A stretch of DNA of 12,663 bases from Bacteroidia bacterium. GTDB lineage: Bacteria; Bacteroidota; Bacteroidia; Flavobacteriales; Flavobacteriaceae. A model generated the notes under the pieces. It was not told where the DNA came from. It searched no databases and saw only the letters and a list, made by a program, of their open reading frames with translations. Within the stretch, counting starts at the first letter, position 1. Every line of letters begins with the position of its first letter. The stretch covers positions 1 through 12,663 of the forward strand of contig JAUIJW010000046.1 in NCBI GenBank assembly GCA_030431085.1, given 5' to 3'. The position numbers and the translations under genes were made by a program. Below are positions 8,053-12,663 of this stretch, piece after piece.

Positions 8053-9303
8053 TTATTTTAATTTTAATTCTTGTTTGTCACCGTAGTTGTCATAACTAGA
8101 TATAATTACCTTATCTCCAGCGTTTAAACCATTAAGAACTTCGTAATATTCAGTATTTTGACTTCCTAATTGTATATCTGTTTTATAAGCTGTATTGCCA
8201 TCATCATCTAACTTAAAAATCCAATTACCACCAGTTTGCTGAAAGAATCCTCCTTTGGGAACCAATAAGGCTTGTTTTTCAGCGCTTAGAGCCAATCTAA
8301 TTTGTAAAGATTGCCCTCTTCGTATTTCTTTAGGAATATCTTTTTCAAACTGCATATCTACTTGAAACCTACCATTGTTTACTTGGGTATATACTTTTTT
8401 GATGATTAGATTGTGCGATTGGTTGTTAAACGTGAAACTACCAATTTGCCCTACGTAAATTCGTGAGATATAATGCTCATCAATATCAACTCTAACCTTA
8501 AATCCGCTAAGCACATCAATTTGACCAAGCCTGTCTCCTTTGTTGATAGATTGTCCAATCTCAGAATCTAATGATGTAAGTTGTCCATCTACTGGTGCTT
8601 TTACAACCAAATCACCTACTTTTTTACGCATTAATTTTAAAGCGTTTTGAGTTCTGATATATGAATTCTTTGCTTGTTGCAGTTCTTCTTTGGTTGAAGT
8701 TGAATCTTGTTTTAGTATTTGTTCTGCCAATACCTTTCTTTGTTTTTGGTAGTTATAATTATTTTCAGATTCTTGGTATTCTTGACGGCCTATAGCATCA
8801 GCCTCATATAATTTTTTATTAAGTTGATAGATGCGTTCCGCTTCAATAAGCGCATTATCTACATCTGTCATTTGATTTAATTTGTTGATTGTATTTTGTC
8901 TGGCAGCATTTTGAGATATCTGCATTTGGGTAAGTAAGTTGTATACAGAAGTTTCTTGATTCACTAAACTTAATTCTAAATCGGTATTAGACAAACGTAA
9001 AATGGGCTCTCCTTTTTTCATAATTGCACCATCTTCTACAAATTTTTCTTCAACTCTTCCACCTTCTAGGGCATCTAAATAAATGGTGGTAATAGGTAAT
9101 ACGATACCGCTAACAGGAATATTCTCCTGAAAAATACCCTGTTTTACTTCACTAATAGAAATTCTTTCAGCATCTACATTCAATCTGGAGCTCCCTCCAG
9201 CGCTGGAAATCATAAAAATGATTAATAATATGGCAAGAATAGATCCAACAATTAGGATAATTTTTGATTTTGGGAATCTTTTCTTTTCAATTGGTACATC
9301 CAT
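8053..9303 (-). CDS. Periplasmic adaptor protein, HlyD/MacA family
   Basis: Membrane-fusion protein of 416 residues that should link the inner-membrane transporter to the outer envelope. A short basic N terminus is followed by one hydrophobic helix at about 15-34 with no obvious lipobox, so it is likely an inner-membrane anchor. The order expected for the family follows: first half of the lipoyl-like domain (about 70-105, EGGRVEEKFVEDG, with GEPILRL after it), a long coiled-coil hairpin rich in Q, N, E and K (about 105-225), the second lipoyl half (VVKAPVDGQL near 230-240), a beta-barrel (about 265-340) and a membrane-proximal domain (about 345-415). It is the first gene of the leftward operon and faces the 201-nt regulatory spacer. 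No outer-membrane TolC-like gene lies in the window, so that partner, if used, is encoded elsewhere. The start at 9303 leaves a sensible anchor and is the only clear choice. Confidence 0.92.
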   Translation of the reverse strand: MDVPIEKKRFPKSKIILIVGSILAILLIIFMISSAGGSSRLNVDAERISISEVKQGIFQENIPVSGIVLPITTIYLDALEGGRVEEKFVEDGAIMKKGEPILRLSNTDLELSLVNQETSVYNLLTQMQISQNAARQNTINKLNQMTDVDNALIEAERIYQLNKKLYEADAIGRQEYQESENNYNYQKQRKVLAEQILKQDSTSTKEELQQAKNSYIRTQNALKLMRKKVGDLVVKAPVDGQLTSLDSEIGQSINKGDRLGQIDVLSGFKVRVDIDEHYISRIYVGQIGSFTFNNQSHNLIIKKVYTQVNNGRFQVDMQFEKDIPKEIRRGQSLQIRLALSAEKQALLVPKGGFFQQTGGNWIFKLDDDGNTAYKTDIQLGSQNTEYYEVLNGLNAGDKVIISSYDNYGDKQELKLK

Positions 9304-9328
9304 GAGTTAGTTATTTATAACAAATCAT

Positions 9329-9344
9329 ATGTAATATCGTGCCA
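9329..9344 (-). promoter_or_regulatory. Candidate sigma-54 promoter for the transporter operon
   Basis: On the minus strand, 35 nt before the adaptor start codon, the sequence TTGGCACG matches the -24 half of the sigma-54 consensus (YTGGCACG-N4-TTGCW) exactly. The expected -12 half is weak: at the correct spacing the bases are TACAT, while a spacing one base shorter gives TTACA, one mismatch from TTGCA. Transcription would start near 9320, leaving a leader of about 16 nt. An exact -24 match is rare in so AT-rich a spacer, and the divergent gene encodes a sigma-54-type activator, which supports the call. The poor -12 element keeps it a candidate. Confidence 0.42.
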
Positions 9345-9413
9345 AAACATAACTTGTACAAAATCAAGCATATATAAATAATTATAGTTTATTAAGTGTT
9401 CGAAAATGATACA

Positions 9414-9428
9414 AGTATGTGCGATACT
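9414..9428. promoter_or_regulatory. Inverted repeat, candidate activator-binding site
   Basis: AGTAT-GTGCG-ATACT is a perfect 5-bp inverted repeat with a 5-nt centre. Its midpoint is about 100 bp upstream of the start expected from the candidate sigma-54 promoter, a usual distance for enhancer sites of NtrC-type activators, which bind dyads as dimers through a Fis-type helix-turn-helix. A second short palindrome, TTGTACAA at 9354-9361, lies next to the -24 element. Short dyads are common in AT-rich DNA, so function is only inferred from position. Confidence 0.28.
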
Positions 9429-9504
9429 GTAACATAATTTTAAGACTTTAAAATTCCACTTTAAAAATTTTTAGACAGTTTATTATTATCGTAATATTGT
9501 AATC

Positions 9505-10851
9505 ATGATACTTAAAAATGCCAATATATTAGTTGTAGATGATGATGTAGATGTACTTACCGCTATGCGTTTGCTATTAAAATCAAAAGCAAAAAATGTA
9601 GTAACAGCTCAAAGCCCTAATGAAATTCAAACTTTGCTAACCAAAAATAAGTTTGACGTAATTATATTGGATATGAATTTTAATGCAGTGGTGAATACAG
9701 GTAATGAGGGTATTTATTGGTTGCGTAAAATTAAAGAATTTGATGCCGAAATATCTGTGATTTTGATAACGGCTTATGGTGATTTAGACTTGGCAATAAA
9801 ATCTTTAAAGAAAGGTGCTGCCGATTTTTTAGTAAAGCCTTGGCAAAATGAAAAATTACTTTCATCGATAAAAGAAATTTTAGAACAAAAGAAATCAGGT
9901 AAACCTAAAAAAAAGCACAATTTAGTTTATAGCACCAAAATAATTGGGGAAAGTCCTGTTATGGAAGAGGTGTTTTATAAGATTAATAAAATAGCTCCAA
10001 CCGATGCCAATATTTTAATATTAGGAGAAAATGGCACAGGAAAAGATTTGATTGCAAAGGCAATTCACGACAATTCTATGCGAAAGGATCAGCCTTTTGT
10101 AAAAGTTGATGTTGGTGCGCTTACTGCATCTTTGTTTGAAAGTGAATTATTTGGACATAAAAAAGGAGCATTTACCGATGCGATTGAAGATAGAATGGGT
10201 CGATTTGAACAGGCCAATGGAGGTACCTTATTTTTAGATGAAATTGGCAATATAAGTTTGCAACAACAAGCTAGACTACTTACTGTATTGCAAAATAGAA
10301 AAATCACTCCAATTGGTTCAAATGAATCCATACTGGTTAATATTAGATTGATTTGCGCCACCAATCAAGATATTTCTTATTTGGCAAATGAGAATTACTT
10401 TAGAAAGGATTTGGTGTACAGAATTAATACAGTAGAAATTACTGTCCCGCCTTTAAGGGAAAGAAATAAAGACGTTGTTTTATTGGCTCAATATTATGTG
10501 ATGATGTATGCGGAAAAGTATTTGAAATCTAATTTTACTTTGGCAGATAGTTTTGTGCAAAAGTTAAAGCAATACTATTTTCCTGGTAATGTTAGAGAAC
10601 TGCAATATGCGCTTGAAAGAGCGGTTATAATGTCAGATTCTTCTGTTTTAACAGATAAAGACTTAGTGTTTTCTCCTATTGAAAAACACCAGAAGCCTAT
10701 ACAACAAACGGAGCAAACTTTAGAGGAAGTAGAAAAAAACACCATTTCAAAAGTAATTGAAAAGAACAATGGCAATATTTCTAAATCTGCAAAGGAATTA
10801 GGAATTACGCGAACAGCATTGTATAGAAGAATGCATAAATATGGCTTATAG
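9505..10851 (+). CDS. Sigma-54-dependent response regulator, NtrC family
   Basis: Two-component transcription activator of 448 residues. The receiver domain (about 6-125) has acidic residues D12-D14, phospho-acceptor D56, T89 and the K111-P112 pair. The AAA+ domain (about 145-380) has Walker A GENGTGKD (174-181), ESELFGHKKGAFTDA (212-226), Walker B TLFLDEIG (241-248), the arginine-rich region around R300 and R306, and the sensor-II motif FPGNVREL (359-366). A Fis-type helix-turn-helix closes the protein (about 421-445, NISKSAKELGITRTALYRRM). The sigma-54-contact loop reads GAFTDA instead of the canonical GAFTGA. When phosphorylated by the kinase encoded next, it should form a ring and remodel RNA polymerase-sigma-54. 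The nearest candidate target is the divergent transporter operon. The start at 9505 gives the standard spacing to the DDD motif. Confidence 0.95.
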   Translation: MILKNANILVVDDDVDVLTAMRLLLKSKAKNVVTAQSPNEIQTLLTKNKFDVIILDMNFNAVVNTGNEGIYWLRKIKEFDAEISVILITAYGDLDLAIKSLKKGAADFLVKPWQNEKLLSSIKEILEQKKSGKPKKKHNLVYSTKIIGESPVMEEVFYKINKIAPTDANILILGENGTGKDLIAKAIHDNSMRKDQPFVKVDVGALTASLFESELFGHKKGAFTDAIEDRMGRFEQANGGTLFLDEIGNISLQQQARLLTVLQNRKITPIGSNESILVNIRLICATNQDISYLANENYFRKDLVYRINTVEITVPPLRERNKDVVLLAQYYVMMYAEKYLKSNFTLADSFVQKLKQYYFPGNVRELQYALERAVIMSDSSVLTDKDLVFSPIEKHQKPIQQTEQTLEEVEKNTISKVIEKNNGNISKSAKELGITRTALYRRMHKYGL

Positions 10852-12208
10852 AAAATACAAAATAGGGTTGTTTGCAAGAATTTTCTTTTTGATGCTTGCG
10901 ATGATTGTATTGGCCTTTGTACTTACCAAACTCAATTTTAATGAAGATTTGCCTTTAACCATAGTGGTTGTTTTACCCTTGGTCTTCATGGTTTTGTTTA
11001 TTGGCAATAACCTAAGTAAATATGTTACTAAGCGATTTGATGAAATGGATGACTTTTTTGAATCGGTAAAGTATAGAGATTTTTCAAGATGGTTTACAGA
11101 AAAGTCTGGGGCAGAAGATATAAGAGAATTGCATAAAGGGTTTAACGAAGTTAACAAAACCATTAAGGAAATAAACCGTGAAAAAGAAGCACAACATCTT
11201 TATCTGCAAAAAATATTAGAACTAATTGATACAGGAATCATTGCCTATAATATTGCAACCGGAAAGGTGTTATGGGTTAACCATTCTTTCAAAAAAAATT
11301 TAAGTGTTCCTTCTATTAAAAATATCCAATTTATAAAAGAACGTCAACCTGAATTGTATCAATCTGTTTTTGAAACCAATCATTCCAAAGGGAGTAGTAT
11401 TACCTTGAATATTGACTATGAAAAAGTAAAAGTACTGATTGCGAGTTCTATATTTTATATTGAAGAAGAAGCATTTAAATTAATTGTTTTACAAAATATC
11501 AATGAAACATTAAACAGAAATGAATCGGAAGCTTGGAAAAAATTATTAAGTGTAATGACACATGAAATAATGAATTCTATTGCTCCTATTTCTTCACTGG
11601 CAGAGACATTACTTCATACCCTAAAAAGCAATATAGACGATGCAGAAAACAATCCGTTAGAAGTCCAAGATTTAAATCTAGGGATTAGCAGTATTAAAAG
11701 TAGAAGTGAAGGTCTATTAAAATTTGCACAAACTTATCGTAGTTTAAACAAGGCTACCAAATTGAACTTGAAAGAAACACAGGTAAGTCAATTGTTTGAG
11801 AATATTAGCACATTAATGAAACCTTCTTTAGATAAAAAGAATATTTCATTGGAATTTAAATTAGAGAATAGCGACTTAAAAGTGATGGTAGACCATTATT
11901 TGATTGAACAAATACTTATCAACTTGGTACTTAATGCGATAGAAGCGGTAAAAGAAAGAGAGCAACCAAAAATAACTTTATCTGCCAAACGTAGTATTGA
12001 AGGAAATGTGATTGTCAAAGTAATTGACAATGGTAAGGGGATACCCAATGAAATTATTGAGGATGTTTTTGTTCCATTTTTTAGCACCAAAAAAAATGGT
12101 AGTGGCATAGGCTTGAGTTTATGTAAACAAATTATGATGCTGCATAAAGGGAAAATTCAAATAAAGAGCATACCCAATGAAGGAACGGCTATCTTTTTGG
12201 TTTTTTAA
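10841..12208 (+). CDS. Membrane histidine kinase with a two-helix hairpin and no periplasmic sensor domain
   Basis: Sensor kinase of 455 residues. Two hydrophobic helices (about 11-29 and 39-57) are separated by only about ten residues, so almost nothing is exposed outside the membrane. A linker that may include a HAMP-like segment (about 58-115) and a PAS-like region (about 120-225) follows. The phospho-acceptor H241 lies in MTHEIMNSIAPI, the N box has N361 and N365 (INLVLNAIEA), the G1 box is DNGKGI (396-401), the F-box-like segment is VPFFSTK (411-417) and the G2 box is GSGIGLSL (420-427), so both catalytic halves are intact. The start codon lies inside the end of the regulator gene, with an 11-nt overlap in another frame, which suggests translational coupling and a dedicated pair. 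The layout recalls intramembrane-sensing kinases that read the state of a neighbouring ABC transporter; that role is inference here. Confidence 0.93.
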   Translation: MAYRKYKIGLFARIFFLMLAMIVLAFVLTKLNFNEDLPLTIVVVLPLVFMVLFIGNNLSKYVTKRFDEMDDFFESVKYRDFSRWFTEKSGAEDIRELHKGFNEVNKTIKEINREKEAQHLYLQKILELIDTGIIAYNIATGKVLWVNHSFKKNLSVPSIKNIQFIKERQPELYQSVFETNHSKGSSITLNIDYEKVKVLIASSIFYIEEEAFKLIVLQNINETLNRNESEAWKKLLSVMTHEIMNSIAPISSLAETLLHTLKSNIDDAENNPLEVQDLNLGISSIKSRSEGLLKFAQTYRSLNKATKLNLKETQVSQLFENISTLMKPSLDKKNISLEFKLENSDLKVMVDHYLIEQILINLVLNAIEAVKEREQPKITLSAKRSIEGNVIVKVIDNGKGIPNEIIEDVFVPFFSTKKNGSGIGLSLCKQIMMLHKGKIQIKSIPNEGTAIFLVF

Positions 12209-12384
12209 TGAATGGTAGATATTTCCTGTAAAATCACAAATATAAAAACCATTTGTAGTTACTGCTGCACGTGTTAATATAGGTGCCCCTAAATAGGTTT
12301 TCTTTGCTCTCTACGAAATGTTTTTACAAATTGCAGCCCCTAATATGGGAATCGATTAAAATTAAATGAACCTCTAAAAACTCG
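12209..12384. other. Noncoding stretch between kinase gene and terminator
   Basis: No convincing gene is present. On the plus strand the first ATG (12209) is followed by a stop after seven codons. Two short similar motifs, GCCCCTAAATAGG (12285-12297) and GCCCCTAATATGG (12336-12348), lie 51 nt apart. The second, with its preceding TTGCA, resembles the leader of the tRNA gene on the opposite strand (12523-12537). The stretch may be a long 3' leader of the kinase mRNA, a decayed intergenic segment, or may hold a small transcript ending at the terminator; see the findings. Confidence 0.5.
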
Positions 12385-12418
12385 AAAACCACGCAAGTCT
12401 TATGAAATGCGTGGTTTT
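12385..12418. terminator. Intrinsic terminator, probably bidirectional
   Basis: AAAACCACGCA (12385-12395) pairs perfectly with TGCGTGGTTTT (12408-12418), giving an 11-bp stem with a GC-rich core and a 12-nt loop. In the plus direction the stem ends in TTTTGTTG; in the minus direction it ends in TTTTCGAG. It sits between the convergent kinase gene and the tRNA gene, so it can end transcription from both sides. Confidence 0.85.
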
Positions 12419-12444
12419 GTTGCTAATTGATATTAAAGCTTTAG

Positions 12445-12518
12445 TGACCTCGACAGGATTCAAACCTGTAACCTTCTGAGCCGTAATCAGATGCGCTATT
12501 CAGTTGCGCCACGAGGCC
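12445..12518 (-). tRNA. tRNA-Arg (anticodon ACG)
   Basis: The minus strand folds into a full cloverleaf of 74 nt. The acceptor stem is GGCCTCG with CGAGGTC (one G-U pair) and discriminator A. The D stem is GCGC/GCGC, the anticodon stem TCTGA/TCAGA and the T stem ACAGG/CCTGT around TTTGAAT. The seven-base anticodon loop TTACGGC places ACG at positions 34-36, which reads arginine CGN codons and is normally deaminated to ICG by TadA. The 3' CCA is not encoded and must be added after transcription, as is usual in Bacteroidetes. Confidence 0.97.
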
Positions 12519-12534
12519 GTTATTATTAGGGGTG

Positions 12535-12542
12535 CAAATATA
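12535..12542 (-). promoter_or_regulatory. Bacteroidetes-type -7 promoter element of tRNA-Arg
   Basis: On the minus strand TATATTTG matches the TAnnTTTG -7 consensus of the Bacteroidetes primary sigma factor exactly. It ends 17 nt before the mature tRNA 5' end, which fits a short processed leader. A clear -33 TTG is not seen; only TTTTTCTG occurs at about the right distance. The element lies after the stop codon of the upstream partial gene, so the tRNA probably has its own promoter. Confidence 0.6.
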
Positions 12543-12559
12543 TTTCTTTTTGAGATAAC

Positions 12560-12575
12560 AGAAAAATATTTTTCT
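12560..12575. repeat. Perfect AT-rich palindrome after the partial gene
   Basis: AGAAAAATATTTTTCT is a perfect 16-bp palindrome that begins 5 nt after the stop codon of the partial gene at the right edge and lies upstream of the tRNA -7 element. It has no loop and no GC core, so it is a poor intrinsic terminator, although it could act as a weak one or as a protein-binding site. Chance is also possible in such AT-rich DNA. Confidence 0.35.
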
Positions 12576-12580
12576 TATTT

Positions 12581-12663
12581 TTAAGATAACATTTCAGATT
12601 TGAATTGTTCTAAGATAGGGGAGGCCTTTTCAAGATCTTCTTCGTAGATAAATAATTCGATTT
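12581..12663 (-). CDS. C-terminal end of an unidentified protein, cut by window edge
   Basis: Leftward reading frame open from the right edge to a TAA at 12581-12583. The last residues are IELFIYEEDLEKASPILEQF followed by KSEMLS. The composition (acidic helix, E/K/L rich) looks like a genuine protein end and no stop interrupts it, but only 27 codons are visible. The family cannot be named with confidence; a small DUF2007-like protein is one possibility and is a guess. It is upstream of and codirectional with the tRNA-Arg gene, 62 nt apart. Confidence 0.55.
   Translation of the reverse strand, partial: IELFIYEEDLEKASPILEQFKSEMLS

Noticed and set aside
9492..9499. TAATATTG just before the regulator start codon as a -7 promoter element
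   Set aside because: One mismatch to TAnnTTTG, no good -33 partner at the right distance, and it would imply a leaderless mRNA; too weak to call.
10089..11163. Minus-strand frames of about 90-105 codons opposite the regulator and kinase genes
   Set aside because: They overlap strongly supported genes with intact catalytic motifs and have no family features of their own.
12209..12232. Tiny frame starting with ATG immediately after the kinase stop
   Set aside because: Stops after seven codons and has no supporting context.
1..12663. CRISPR arrays, insertion sequences, integrase or phage genes, toxin-antitoxin or defence genes
   Set aside because: None seen on either strand; the only repeats are the paralogous permease segments and short motifs. 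The tRNA gene shows no adjacent integrase or duplicated 3' end that would suggest an integrated element.

Overview
The window looks like a chromosomal segment from an AT-rich member of the Bacteroidetes, probably a flavobacterium or a relative. The grounds are the AT-rich sequence, the absence of clear Shine-Dalgarno motifs, a TAnnTTTG-type -7 element in front of the tRNA, a tRNA without encoded CCA, and large 8-helix FtsX/MacB-type permeases starting M(I/L)KNYFKIAWR. This is inference from family features, not a species identification.

Layout: positions 1-9303 hold a leftward operon. In transcription order it encodes a periplasmic adaptor of the HlyD/MacA type (8053-9303), a MacB/LolD-type ABC ATPase (7365-8042), three complete permeases of about 800 residues (4927-7323, 2482-4914, 58-2439), and the first 15 codons of a fourth permease that runs off the left edge (1-47). 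Gaps are 10-42 nt, so one transcript is likely. A 201-nt spacer (9304-9504) separates this operon from a rightward pair: an NtrC-type response regulator (9505-10851) overlapped by 11 nt by its histidine kinase (10841-12208). A 236-nt noncoding stretch with a strong, probably bidirectional terminator follows. Then come a leftward tRNA-Arg(ACG) at 12445-12518 and, at the right edge, the C-terminal end of an unidentified leftward gene.

How it may work: the kinase has two membrane helices joined by only about ten residues and no periplasmic sensor domain. The regulator is of the sigma-54-activating class. The adaptor operon is preceded by an exact TGGCACG (-24 element of sigma-54 promoters) 35 nt from the start codon, and an inverted repeat lies about 100 bp upstream of the inferred transcription start. 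The -12 element is poor. The simplest model is that the two-component system switches on the transporter operon at the envelope, possibly sensing transporter activity rather than a ligand directly. Substrate and outer-membrane partner are not visible here.

Most notable are the one-ATPase/at-least-four-permease organisation, the kinase without a sensor domain beside a MacB-family transporter, the GAFTDA variant in the sigma-54-contacting loop of the regulator, and the near-identical DNA at the start of every permease gene.
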